From the NCBI RefSeq assembly GCF_040372805.1, contig NZ_BAABWJ010000001.1, positions 1,178,001 through 1,242,000 of the forward strand: DNA of 64,000 nt, given 5' to 3'. Source of the DNA: Pseudoteredinibacter isoporae_A (GTDB taxonomy: Bacteria > Pseudomonadota > Gammaproteobacteria > Pseudomonadales > Cellvibrionaceae). The position numbers and the translations under genes were made by a program. The notes below the pieces were generated by a model that ran no database searches, was not told where the DNA came from, and saw only the letters and a program-made list of their open reading frames with translations. Shown here in pieces: positions 39,498-48,557 of this stretch (the first letter of the stretch is position 1; every line of letters begins with the position of its first letter).

Positions 39498-40904
39498 TTA
39501 TGCGCGCTCGCTCAATAGTGCCAGAGCACGTGTGGCGGCTTCCCGGACCTGATTGGGTGCGGTGCCACCGATATGATTACGTGCAGCCACAGAACCTTCG
39601 AGCGTCAGAACATCAAAGACGTCGTCGGTGATTTGATCACTGAACTGTTGCAGCTCGCTCAGGCTCATTTCGGACAGGTCTTTATCGTTCTCCAGACCGT
39701 AAGCTACTGATTTGCCTACAATCTCATGGGCATCGCGGAAGGGCACGCCCTTGCACACCAGGTAGTCGGCCAGGTCTGTCGCGGTTGAGAACCCTCGTTT
39801 GGCGGCTTCCAGCATGATCTCGGATTTTGCCTCAATGGCAGGAATCATATCGGCGAAGGCGCGTAGACAATCTTTTACGGTATCAACCGCATCGAACAGC
39901 GGTTCTTTGTCTTCCTGATTATCCTTGTTGTAAGCCAGAGGTTGGGATTTCATTAACGTCAGAAGGCTGATCAGATGGCCATTCACTCGACCGGTTTTGC
40001 CGCGCACCAGTTCCGGCACATCCGGATTTTTCTTCTGAGGCATGATGGATGAGCCCGTGCAGAAGCGGTCGGGCAGGTCGATAAAGTTAAACTGCGCCGA
40101 TGTCCACAGTACCAATTCTTCCGACATGCGTGACATATGGGTCAGCAACAGGCTGGCAAAGGCACAAAACTCGATAGCAAAGTCTCGATCGGATACGGAG
40201 TCCAGGCTGTTTTCCGTGGGTTTACTGAAGCCCAGCAACGTAGCCGTCATGTCTCGTTGGATGGCGTAACTGGTACCGGCGAGTGCGGCAGCCCCCAGCG
40301 GCGACTGGTTCAGACGTTTCCGGCAGTCCTGGAGGCGACCGTAGTCGCGTTCCAGCATTTCGTTCCAGGCCAGCAGATGGTGGCCAAAGGTGACGGGCTG
40401 GGCGGTCTGTAGATGGGTGAAGCCCGGCATAATGGTATCGGCTTCGGATGCCGCCAATTTGATTAAGCCATCTTGCAGGCGACTCATTTCAGTGCTTATC
40501 AGGTCGATTTCATCGCGCAGCCACAGGCGAATATCGGTGGCGACCTGGTCATTACGAGAACGCCCGGTGTGCAGTTTTTTCCCGGTGATGCCAATGGCCT
40601 TGGTCAAGGCCGACTCGATGTTCATGTGAACGTCTTCCAGGGGGATAGACCAGTCGAAGCGCCCGGCTTCAATGTCGTCTTGAACGGTTTTCAGGCCCTG
40701 AATGATGGCATCTCGTTCCTTCTCGCTTAAGACATCGGCTTCCGCCAACATGGTCGCGTGGGCGATGGAGCCCTGAATGTCTTGCTTGTACATGCGCTGG
40801 TCAAATTGCACCGAGGCAGTAAAACGTTGTACAAAGGCATCGGTTGCCTCACTAAAGCGACCGCCCCATTGCTGATTGGTGGCGTCGTTTTGGCTATCGC
40901 TCAT
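39498..40904 (-). CDS. argH: Argininosuccinate lyase
   Basis: A 468-residue member of the fumarase/aspartase superfamily, last step of arginine synthesis. Signature GSSIMPQKKNPDVPELVRG contains the mobile serine loop, and HTGRSRNDQVATD and GFTHLQTAQPV are other conserved blocks. It is divergent from algZ over a 245-base spacer, the Pseudomonas order argH-algZ-algR-hemC. Confidence 0.97.
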   Translation of the reverse strand: MSDSQNDATNQQWGGRFSEATDAFVQRFTASVQFDQRMYKQDIQGSIAHATMLAEADVLSEKERDAIIQGLKTVQDDIEAGRFDWSIPLEDVHMNIESALTKAIGITGKKLHTGRSRNDQVATDIRLWLRDEIDLISTEMSRLQDGLIKLAASEADTIMPGFTHLQTAQPVTFGHHLLAWNEMLERDYGRLQDCRKRLNQSPLGAAALAGTSYAIQRDMTATLLGFSKPTENSLDSVSDRDFAIEFCAFASLLLTHMSRMSEELVLWTSAQFNFIDLPDRFCTGSSIMPQKKNPDVPELVRGKTGRVNGHLISLLTLMKSQPLAYNKDNQEDKEPLFDAVDTVKDCLRAFADMIPAIEAKSEIMLEAAKRGFSTATDLADYLVCKGVPFRDAHEIVGKSVAYGLENDKDLSEMSLSELQQFSDQITDDVFDVLTLEGSVAARNHIGGTAPNQVREAATRALALLSERA

Positions 40905-41148
40905 GGTTAAATCCTGGCTTTTTCATCATTAGTGTTAGGCGGTGCCCCACCTTGCGAGCAGATTCCACCTATTGGGGCTGGCATTATAGTGCCTGAAGCC
41001 GCCCATGATAACTGATCAACCATTTGACCTTTGAGTCCAGCCGAAATGTGACGAAAACCGTACAATCCAGAGCCTGTTAAACCCCATTACTGTAAATGGG
41101 GCACTTGCTTATATAAGGCCTTCCCCGGGGGAGGGGTTAGGAGACAGT

Positions 41149-42207
41149 TTGTTTACGATAGAGAATAAAAAGCGCCCTCTGGAACAAGGGGTCAACGAAG
41201 CCCTGGATATCAAAGGCGATTTTTTACCGGATTTAAAAAGCCCACCTGTGGCTCTGGGCATTGTGCTGGTCTGTGAATTACTGGCGATTGTTCTCAGCCT
41301 GGCAGCCTTTGGCTTGCAAGCCTTCGATTGGCAGAAGCTGGGGATGGTTTCTCTGGCGGTACAGTGGATCGCTCTGGCGTCCCTGCTGGTGTTGGCCTTG
41401 ATGGCCAAATGGTTGAACCAGCGCCATCCGGCCGTTGCAGGCATCAGCTGCTTTTTGATTGTTCAGTTGTTGACCCTCAGTTTCTTCGGCTTTGTGATCG
41501 CCCAGTATGGCCATGTATTGCAGCTGAGTTACTGGCACTTGGGGCAGTTTTTACTGATTTCGATGATCATCACGGGAATTGGCCTACGTTATATGTATTT
41601 GCAGCAGCAATACCGCAATCAGCAACAGGCCCATTTGCATTCCCAATTACAGGCACTGCAGTCGCGTATTCAGCCGCATTTTCTGTTTAACTGTATGAAT
41701 ACCATTGCCTGTTTGATTGAAGTCGATCCTGAGAAAGCCGAGCAGGCGGTTGAAGATCTGAGTGAGTTGTTTCGCGCCAGCCTGGCGGAGCCCAAGCTGG
41801 TGAGCGTGCGCGATGAGATTACGCTCTGTGAACGCTACCTTGCGATGGAAAAGCTTCGTATGGGTGAGCGCTTACATACTCAGTGGGATGTGGCAGAAGA
41901 GGCCCGATCGATGCCCATTCCCAGCCTGGTTCTGCAACCATTACTGGAAAATGCCATCAAACATGGTATTCATCATCTGCCGCAGGGCGGCACAATTGAG
42001 ATTAAGGTGCTGATGCAGAATGACGAGCTACACTTAATAATGAGTAACCCGCTCGCCCAAAATACGCGTTCATCCGGCAATCAGCTGGCTTTAAATAATG
42101 TATTGGCTCGCCTGTGTGGGCATTTTGGCGACAAGGTAAAGTGGAATATCGAGCAGAGCGAAGAACTTTACACAATTAATATTCGTTACCAATTGAAGAA
42201 TTTATAG
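41149..42207 (+). CDS. algZ: AlgZ/LytS-type sensor histidine kinase
   Basis: The frame starts at TTG 41149 with AGGAG 5 bases upstream; 352 residues. N-terminal four or more spans (ALGIVLVCELLAIVLSLAAF onward to about 150), then a His_kinase domain with His177 in RIQPHFLFNCMNTIACLI and the ATPase half PSLVLQPLLENAIKHGI. This unorthodox kinase family (AlgZ/FimS of Pseudomonas) works with AlgR to control alginate, pili and virulence. The partner algR follows 54 bases later. Confidence 0.93.
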   Translation: MFTIENKKRPLEQGVNEALDIKGDFLPDLKSPPVALGIVLVCELLAIVLSLAAFGLQAFDWQKLGMVSLAVQWIALASLLVLALMAKWLNQRHPAVAGISCFLIVQLLTLSFFGFVIAQYGHVLQLSYWHLGQFLLISMIITGIGLRYMYLQQQYRNQQQAHLHSQLQALQSRIQPHFLFNCMNTIACLIEVDPEKAEQAVEDLSELFRASLAEPKLVSVRDEITLCERYLAMEKLRMGERLHTQWDVAEEARSMPIPSLVLQPLLENAIKHGIHHLPQGGTIEIKVLMQNDELHLIMSNPLAQNTRSSGNQLALNNVLARLCGHFGDKVKWNIEQSEELYTINIRYQLKNL

Positions 42208-42261
42208 GCTGCTGCCGATAGCTATAATTCAACACAGTAAAAAACAAGTGAGATCTTAGTA

Positions 42262-43014
42262 ATGAGCACAATCATGGATGTTTTGGTCGTCGATGATGAG
42301 GCGCTGGCCAGAGAGCGGCTGGTTCGTATGATTTCCCGCATGGATGAGTGTGAGGTCGTCGCTCAGGCTGCTGGCGCAGACGAGGCCCTTCAAGCGATAA
42401 AAGCCGCAGGCCCCGATGTTGTACTGATGGATATTTCCATGCCGGGTGAGGATGGCCTATCGGCTGCGAAGCGTATATCCACGATGGAAGACCCACCTGC
42501 AGTGGTGTTTTGCACGGCTTACGACAAGCACGCTGTTGAGGCTTTTGAGGCCCAGGCTGTGGGTTATTTGCTGAAACCGGTGCGTCAAGAACAGCTCGAG
42601 CAGGTTTTGCAGAATGCGCGCAAATTAAACCGCATGCAGATTGCAGCGCTGGACGATATGAATAAAGCCGATCGTCCGAATGCACGCAAACACATCAGTG
42701 CGAAGACTCGACGTGGTGTTGAATTGATTCCTTTGGAAGATATCTTTTATTTTCTAGCCGATCAGAAGTATGTCACGGTTTATCATCGCGGTGGGGAAAC
42801 GCTGATCGATGATACTTTGAAGGAGCTTGAGTCTGAGTTTGAGGCCAGCTTTCTTCGCATTCATCGTAATGCTTTGGTGGCGCGCTCTTATATTGAAGGG
42901 ATGGAACGTGCACCGGAAGGACATTACGTTATGCGTTTGCGTGATAGCGAGGAGAAACCTATCGTAAGCCGTCGCCATGTTAGTAAAATTCGCGCGATGC
43001 TTGCTGAAATGTAG
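42262..43014 (+). CDS. algR: LytTR-type response regulator AlgR
   Basis: A 250-residue two-domain regulator. The receiver has phospho-acceptor Asp57 in DVVLMDISMPGEDG, with acidic VVDDE at the start and the Lys in YLLKPVRQEQ. The C-terminal LytTR DNA-binding domain covers about 140-250 (KTRRGVELIPLEDIFYFLAD, RIHRNALVARSYIEGME). It pairs with AlgZ; a strong terminator follows it. Confidence 0.94.
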   Translation: MSTIMDVLVVDDEALARERLVRMISRMDECEVVAQAAGADEALQAIKAAGPDVVLMDISMPGEDGLSAAKRISTMEDPPAVVFCTAYDKHAVEAFEAQAVGYLLKPVRQEQLEQVLQNARKLNRMQIAALDDMNKADRPNARKHISAKTRRGVELIPLEDIFYFLADQKYVTVYHRGGETLIDDTLKELESEFEASFLRIHRNALVARSYIEGMERAPEGHYVMRLRDSEEKPIVSRRHVSKIRAMLAEM

Positions 43015-43038
43015 ATTTCTTTTTCGAATAAGCACTGC

Positions 43039-43069
43039 AAAAAAGCCTCGATGGTATCGAGGCTTTTTT
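43039..43069 (+). terminator. Strong Rho-independent terminator after algR
   Basis: AAAAAAGCCTCGAT-GGT-ATCGAGGCTTTTTT is a perfect inverted repeat with a 3-base loop ending in a T-run. Symmetric A/T flanks mean it can also stop transcription from the other side. It separates algZR from the TetR-hemC genes. Between it and 43426 the DNA is markedly AT-rich and contains no gene I can support. Confidence 0.88.
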
Positions 43070-43425
43070 GTTTTTACAGCCTTCAAAAATTTCCGTCGAT
43101 GCATGAGTGGAGTTTTTCGGGTTGGGTATTTCATGTTTGTAAGTGGTCTCATTGGTGTAATTGCATCGATATTTACAGAGTTTTTTCTGTGTGTAGTTTG
43201 CCAAAAAGGAAAAACAACTCGAGTTTAAATTTTCATTTCTGACAGTTTATTGTGTGTTTTTTAGGTAAATATATCTTCAGGGCATTTTATTTATAGCCAG
43301 TTGTTTCTCGGGATAGATTTTTTGTTGATTGAGGTCTCTATCTCTGGCTTGAAATAATGTTTCGTCTAAATCCCTGTGTTAGTATCCGCGACAACAATCT
43401 GAATTCGACAGGGAGGCGAAACCAA

Positions 43426-44061
43426 ATGGCACGACCCAGTGTTAAAGCTGAACGCACAGAAGAAATACTCGAAGCTTTCGAGAGATGTGTTGCTCGACTG
43501 GGCATTGAGGGGACAACCCTCGAGCGCATTGCCGAAGAATCTGGTTTGCGTCGCAGCCTGCTGCGCTACCATGTCGGCAACCGTGACAAAATGGTTCAAG
43601 CCCTCGCTGATCGCTACATAAAGAATTCCCGCGAAGAGGCTCGCCGATTTCTTGCGGCTATGCCGTCCTCCAACACCAGCCTCGCATTGCTCGATTATTT
43701 TTTTACCGATACCAGCGATGAAGAGCGGCGACGCGTGTTGGTTGCGCAGGCCTTAGTATCCGGTGTTGATTTGTATCCGGCGATCAAAGAACAAATGACC
43801 CAATGGCATCGCAACTTCGTGTTGGTTTTGTGTCAGGTGATTCGAGTTGATTACCCAGATGCCAGTGATGCTGACCGCAATGAAGTTGCCTGGGGTATTG
43901 TCAGTCTTCTGTTTAATGTACAGCTGCTTGCGGCCCTGAGTTCCAATGAAGAGTTTCTCAGTGATGGACGTCGAGCAGCCGATCGTTTACTGAAGAGCTT
44001 GGCGAGCGACGCCAGTGAAAAGAGTTCGGCCACGGAAGTACTGCTTGAAGAGCCTTTCTGA
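43426..44061 (+). CDS. TetR/AcrR-family regulator
   Basis: ATG 43426 follows GGGAGG; 211 residues. N-terminal TetR HTH (about 8-55: TEEILEAFERCVARLGIEGT, LERIAEESGLRRSLLRYHVG) and a C-terminal helical ligand domain. It is inserted between algR and hemC, which are adjacent in Pseudomonas. The target and ligand are unknown. The AT-rich upstream region is unlike the neighbours and could reflect later acquisition. Confidence 0.88.
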   Translation: MARPSVKAERTEEILEAFERCVARLGIEGTTLERIAEESGLRRSLLRYHVGNRDKMVQALADRYIKNSREEARRFLAAMPSSNTSLALLDYFFTDTSDEERRRVLVAQALVSGVDLYPAIKEQMTQWHRNFVLVLCQVIRVDYPDASDADRNEVAWGIVSLLFNVQLLAALSSNEEFLSDGRRAADRLLKSLASDASEKSSATEVLLEEPF

Positions 44062-44181
44062 GAACCTGTCTGCTGAATTTTTGTACAGATTGGTGGCGCA
44101 GTTTGTCTGAGTTAAAACATAGGAGCGAATTCTCTGCTCTGGTATTATGGGGGCTTGATTTATTGATTAAGTGTCCCACCC

Positions 44182-45120
44182 ATGTCCCGATCCATCCGCA
44201 TTGCTACCCGAAAGAGTGCCTTGGCCCTTTGGCAGGCTGAATACGTTAAAGCTGAACTCGAACGCCATCATCCTGGACTGGAAGTCAGTCTGGTGCCCAT
44301 GGTGAGTAAAGGTGACAAAATTCTCGATGTTCCCCTGGCAAAAGTGGGCGGCAAAGGCTTGTTTGTGAAAGAGCTGGAACACGCGCTGCTGGAAAAACGA
44401 GCCGACATCGCCGTTCACTCGATGAAAGATGTGCCAATGGAGTTTCCGGAAGGTTTGGGGTTGGAGGTGATTTGCCCGCGAGAGGATCCTCGCGATGCCT
44501 TTGTCTCCAACGAATTTTCCAAGCTTGATGAGTTACCAGAGGGGGCGGTCGTTGGGACCTCAAGCCTGCGCCGTCAGTGTCAGTTGCTGGCTGCGCGTCC
44601 GGATCTCGACATCCGATTCCTGCGGGGCAATGTGAATACCCGTTTGGCCAAGCTGGATGCGGGAGAATACCAGGCGATTATCCTGGCCGCGGCCGGTTTG
44701 ATTCGCCTGGAGATGGGCGAACGTATCCGAGAATTTATTGCCCCAGAAGTGAGCTTGCCCGCAGGCGGTCAAGGTGCCGTGGGGATTGAATGCCGCATGG
44801 ACGACGATGAAACCCGTGCACTGTTGGCCCCCTTACATGATGAAGCTACCGCCCGTTGTGTGCGTGCTGAGCGTGCAATGAATCGCCGCTTGGGAGGTGG
44901 TTGCCAAGTGCCCATTGCGAGTTTCGCCATCGAACGAGAGGGTAAGTTGTGGTTGCGCGGTTTAGTCGGTGACCCGGATGGCAGCAAAATGCTCTTCGAG
45001 GAAGCGGAAGGTGAACAGGATGCTGGCGAGACAATGGGAGTGGCCATGGCCGAACGCCTGTTGTCGGCGGGTGCCAAAGATATTCTGGATAAGGTCTACG
45101 GCAATACGGTTCAGGCCTAA
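44182..45120 (+). CDS. hemC: Porphobilinogen deaminase
   Basis: A 312-residue hydroxymethylbilane synthase, tetrapyrrole pathway. Family blocks: RIATRKSALALWQAEYVKAE, HSMKDVPMEFPEGL, GTSSLRRQCQLLAARPDLDI, RGNVNTRLAKLD and the cofactor-binding Cys in GGGCQVPIASFA, where the dipyrromethane is attached. It is 120 bases after the TetR gene and 31 before hemD. Confidence 0.97.
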   Translation: MSRSIRIATRKSALALWQAEYVKAELERHHPGLEVSLVPMVSKGDKILDVPLAKVGGKGLFVKELEHALLEKRADIAVHSMKDVPMEFPEGLGLEVICPREDPRDAFVSNEFSKLDELPEGAVVGTSSLRRQCQLLAARPDLDIRFLRGNVNTRLAKLDAGEYQAIILAAAGLIRLEMGERIREFIAPEVSLPAGGQGAVGIECRMDDDETRALLAPLHDEATARCVRAERAMNRRLGGGCQVPIASFAIEREGKLWLRGLVGDPDGSKMLFEEAEGEQDAGETMGVAMAERLLSAGAKDILDKVYGNTVQA

Positions 45121-45151
45121 TGGGGCCTAATTCAGCTTAGGTTTAAAGGTA

Positions 45152-45949
45152 ATGGGCACAATGAACTTTACAGGCCTGAACGTGCTCCTATGCCGACCGC
45201 TGCACGCAGGGGGATCGCTGCAGCAGACGATCGAATCGGCGGGAGGCCAATGCTTCCACGAGCCCTGCATGCAGATTGTCGGGCTTGATGAGCCCCAGGC
45301 CGTGGCAGCGATCAAATCCCGGATTTTGGATTTTGATCATTACCCTTATGTCATCTTTATTAGCCAAAACGCCGTCAAATACGCAGGGTCCTGGATTGAC
45401 CAATACTGGCCCCAGCTCCCCATGGGGCAGCGTTATCTGGCGATTGGTACTGCGACGGCTGAGGCGGCCGCCAATATGGGCTTCGCCGAAATGTCGCAGG
45501 CCCAGGGCGCGATGGACAGCGAAGCGTTGTTGGCGCTGCCAATATTGCAGGAGCTGCGTAATAAAAAAGTCCTGATTTTTCGGGGGCAGGGAGGAAGAGA
45601 GACCCTGGCCCAGGCATTACGCCAAAGAGGTGCTACAGTAGACTATTGCGAATTGTATCGACGCGCTTGTCCTGAAGGTCTGGCTGAACGTTTGTCAGTG
45701 AGCCCTTTTGCGAAAGCCTCCGGACGCAAGATCGTTATGGTGCACAGTGGGGAATCACTGGAAAATCTGCACCGGGGAATTCATGAGGCCGGTTTGGTCT
45801 CCTGGCAAGACTATGAATTGATTTGCCCAAGCCAGAGGGTGGCCGAACTGGCCCGAGGCTTGGGTTTCAACACGGTTTATCCGGCCAGAAATGCTGGCGA
45901 AGCCGCTATGTTGAGGGCGTTGCAGCAGTTGGCTGCAACGCCGACGTAA
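45152..45949 (+). CDS. hemD: Uroporphyrinogen-III synthase
   Basis: A 265-residue two-domain enzyme that closes and inverts ring D of hydroxymethylbilane. The family is poorly conserved; blocks visible are VIFISQNAVKYAG, KVLIFRGQGGRETLAQALRQRGATV-type (RGQGGRETLAQAL), YRRACP and a C-terminal YPARNAGEAAMLRAL. ATG 45152 is used; ATG 45161 is an alternative with similar support. Placement between hemC and hemX is the usual one. Confidence 0.92.
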   Translation: MGTMNFTGLNVLLCRPLHAGGSLQQTIESAGGQCFHEPCMQIVGLDEPQAVAAIKSRILDFDHYPYVIFISQNAVKYAGSWIDQYWPQLPMGQRYLAIGTATAEAAANMGFAEMSQAQGAMDSEALLALPILQELRNKKVLIFRGQGGRETLAQALRQRGATVDYCELYRRACPEGLAERLSVSPFAKASGRKIVMVHSGESLENLHRGIHEAGLVSWQDYELICPSQRVAELARGLGFNTVYPARNAGEAAMLRALQQLAATPT

Positions 45950-46006
45950 ACCGAACTATTTTTAAAAATCCCGCTGCTAGGGTGACCTTGCACAAATGGA
46001 GTTCAC

Positions 46007-47254
46007 ATGAGCAATACAGACAACAAAGAACAATTGCCCGCCGACGAAAAGGCCAAGGTTGAGGAACAACAACCCGAGCTGGAGAAGCAGGCCCCCGAGG
46101 ATAAAAAGCCTGAGGCCAAGAAAGAGGAACCGGCCAAGGCGGCGAAACCGGCCAGCGGTGAGAGTAAAAAAGCTCAAGCGGCAGCGAAGGAAACGCGCTC
46201 CGGTGCCGGCTTCTTTATTTGGTTTATCGTGTTATTACTGTGTGGCGCGGTGGGTGCTGGTGGTTATTTCGGCTGGCAGTTTTGGCAGCAGGACAAAGGC
46301 CGGCAGGCTGAGATGACCGCGCTGATCGAAAGCCAGTCCGCGAAGTTGCAGAAACTTCAGAGTGAACAAGCATCTGTGACTGAATCCGTTGCGGGCACCG
46401 ATGAAGTGGCGCAAACCGTACAAGATTCTCTGCAGGCGGTACATCAGCGTTTGGACGCACACAATAAACGTTTGATCAGTATTTCCTCGACCAGTCGTGA
46501 CGATTGGTTGCTGGCGGAAGCTGAGTATCTCTTGCGTCTGGCCAATCAACGTTTGCTGACCGAGCGGGCCACAACCGGTGCCCAGGGTTTGCTGGAAACG
46601 GCGGATAACATTCTGGCCGAGATGGACGATGTGGATTTGTTTCCCATTCGCCAGGCCATTGGTGAAGACCTGGCGGCCTTGAAGTTGGCTCCAAAAGTGG
46701 ATCGTGATGGGTTGTTTTTACGCATGGCGGGCTTGGCCAAGCAGATCGATAATTTGCCGACGTTGCCAAAGCGTGTTCCGATGGTTGAAAGAAACGTCAC
46801 TATCGAAGAGTCTACTCTACCTGAAAATGTCACGTGGCTGCATAAGTTTCAGGATGGCATGACCAAAGTTTATGAGTATTTGCTGCGCTTTGTAGAGATT
46901 CGAAGAAATCAACCTGTTAATAAACTGTTGCCACCCGAAGCTCAAGCCTATGTGAAACTGAATCTGCGTTTTATGATTGAGCGAGCGCAATTGGCGATGC
47001 TGAGAGAAGAGAAGGTTATTTACGAAACCTCTATTCAACAGGCTCGAGAGTGGTTGCAAACTCAGTTTCCGCCGAACAGTCAGATCGAAGCCTTCATTGC
47101 TGAGCTTGATGAGTTGGAAAATCAGGAAATTGTTGTTCCTCTTCCCGATATTACCTCTTCGCTCGAGCAACTGAGAGTTTATATTGAACGCTTGCACAAG
47201 GTGAAATCCACACAGCCTCAAGCCCCGCAGTCCAGCGTGACTGAGGAGGCTTGA
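46007..47254 (+). CDS. hemX: HemX, uroporphyrinogen-III C-methyltransferase-like membrane protein
   Basis: A 415-residue protein beginning with a 65-residue Lys/Glu/Ala/Pro-rich cytoplasmic tail, then one membrane span (FFIWFIVLLLCGAVGAGGYF), a coiled coil (about 100-160), and a large periplasmic-type domain with WLLAEAEYLLRLANQRLLTE. HemX homologs lie in heme operons with HemY; their exact function is not established. hemY starts 1 base after its stop. Confidence 0.93.
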   Translation: MSNTDNKEQLPADEKAKVEEQQPELEKQAPEDKKPEAKKEEPAKAAKPASGESKKAQAAAKETRSGAGFFIWFIVLLLCGAVGAGGYFGWQFWQQDKGRQAEMTALIESQSAKLQKLQSEQASVTESVAGTDEVAQTVQDSLQAVHQRLDAHNKRLISISSTSRDDWLLAEAEYLLRLANQRLLTERATTGAQGLLETADNILAEMDDVDLFPIRQAIGEDLAALKLAPKVDRDGLFLRMAGLAKQIDNLPTLPKRVPMVERNVTIEESTLPENVTWLHKFQDGMTKVYEYLLRFVEIRRNQPVNKLLPPEAQAYVKLNLRFMIERAQLAMLREEKVIYETSIQQAREWLQTQFPPNSQIEAFIAELDELENQEIVVPLPDITSSLEQLRVYIERLHKVKSTQPQAPQSSVTEEA

Positions 47255-47255
47255 T

Positions 47256-48506
47256 ATGAAATTGCCATGGAAGATTAAACTGCTGATTTTGTTATCGATT
47301 ATCGCAGGTATTTTTTATCTCGATTATCTGGTTCAGCACGATAGCGGTTATGTCCTAATTGCGTTCGGGAACACCAGTATTGAGATGAGTTTCTGGTTTG
47401 CCGTTGTTCTTATTGTAACGTTATTGTTATTGGTTCGCTGGACCAGCAAAATTTCCAAAGGCAGTGTAAATCTTGTTAAAAAGAGCACTGGCTTTATTTT
47501 ATTCGGCAGTGCCGCTGCGGCACAAAAGCGTGCTGAAAAAGGTTTGGTTGAATTTATTGAAGGTGATTTTAAGGCCGCTCGCAAAGACTTGCTCAAGTCG
47601 GCGCATAATGTTCAGGCCCCCGTCCTCAACTACTTGGCTGCGGCGCGAAGTGCCCATGAGTTGGGTGACGAAACCCAGGCCAATGAGTTATTACTCAAGG
47701 CCGAAGAGGTTGCCTCCGAAGACAGTTTGGCCATTATTATTACTCAAGCGCGCATTCAGTTTTCGGCCAAGAAGTACGAGCAGTGTGTGGCTACGCTGGA
47801 AAAAGCCCGAAAAATTTCACCGCGCAATGTACTGGTGCTGGAGTATTTGCGGAACGTCTACACTGAACTTGAAGATTGGGAGTCATTGGAACGCCTGTTG
47901 CCTGAGTTGAACCGCAATAAAGTCGGCAGTGAAGAAGAGCGCCTGGCTTTGTCGGATAAGCTTTACTTGGCCTTGATTGATCTGGCTGGTGAGCAGGCCA
48001 GTCGAATGCAAACCAAAAATGCCATTGCACGTTTGCAGGAAGTGTGGGAAGACTTGCCGAAAGAAGTGAAAAAGCGCCCGGCTATGGTTGGCGCTTATGT
48101 GCAACAATTACGTCGTTATGATGGTGACGCTATTGCAGAGAATCTGTTGCGTCGTCACCTGCAAAAAGATTGGCAGGATGAACTCATCAGTTTGTACGGT
48201 TTGCTGGCCGGTGAGGATCTGGATCGACAATTGATTCAGGCTGAGAACTGGTTAAAACAACGTCCGGCTGATGCTGCCTTATTGTTGACGCTGGCTCGTT
48301 TAAGCCTGCGCAATGAGCTTTGGGGTAAAGCTCGAGAGTATTATCAAGGTTCCATCAAGCAAAAGCCCAGTGCGGAAGCCTGTGCGGAGCTTGGTCGCCT
48401 ACTGGCCGCAATGGGCGAACATGAGTTGAGTACCCAGTATTATCAGCAGGGTTTAAAAAGTGCAGCGAATGTTCAGTCCAAACTGCCGTTGCCAAAGCCC
48501 GCCTAA
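47256..48506 (+). CDS. hemY: HemY, heme biosynthesis TPR membrane protein
   Basis: A 416-residue protein with two N-terminal membrane spans (IKLLILLSIIAGIFYLDYLV; FWFAVVLIVTLLLLVRW) and tetratricopeptide repeats (LNYLAAARSAHELGDETQAN, LLLTLARLSLRNELWGKARE). This is the gammaproteobacterial HemY found beside hemX, unrelated to the Bacillus HemY oxidase. It ends the hem operon at a strong bidirectional terminator shared with ubiD. Confidence 0.94.
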   Translation: MKLPWKIKLLILLSIIAGIFYLDYLVQHDSGYVLIAFGNTSIEMSFWFAVVLIVTLLLLVRWTSKISKGSVNLVKKSTGFILFGSAAAAQKRAEKGLVEFIEGDFKAARKDLLKSAHNVQAPVLNYLAAARSAHELGDETQANELLLKAEEVASEDSLAIIITQARIQFSAKKYEQCVATLEKARKISPRNVLVLEYLRNVYTELEDWESLERLLPELNRNKVGSEEERLALSDKLYLALIDLAGEQASRMQTKNAIARLQEVWEDLPKEVKKRPAMVGAYVQQLRRYDGDAIAENLLRRHLQKDWQDELISLYGLLAGEDLDRQLIQAENWLKQRPADAALLLTLARLSLRNELWGKAREYYQGSIKQKPSAEACAELGRLLAAMGEHELSTQYYQQGLKSAANVQSKLPLPKPA

Positions 48507-48515
48507 ATGAATCAA

Positions 48516-48547
48516 GGGAGTGTCTGCTGTGGTTGGCAGACACTCCC
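48516..48547. terminator. Bidirectional terminator between hemY and ubiD
   Basis: GGGAGTGTCTGC-N8-GCAGACACTCCC is a perfect 12-bp stem with an 8-base loop, in the 51-base gap between two convergent genes. Tails are GCTTTCCTG on the plus strand and TTGATTCATTT on the minus, only partly U-rich. Confidence 0.76.
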
Positions 48548-48557
48548 GCTTTCCTGA

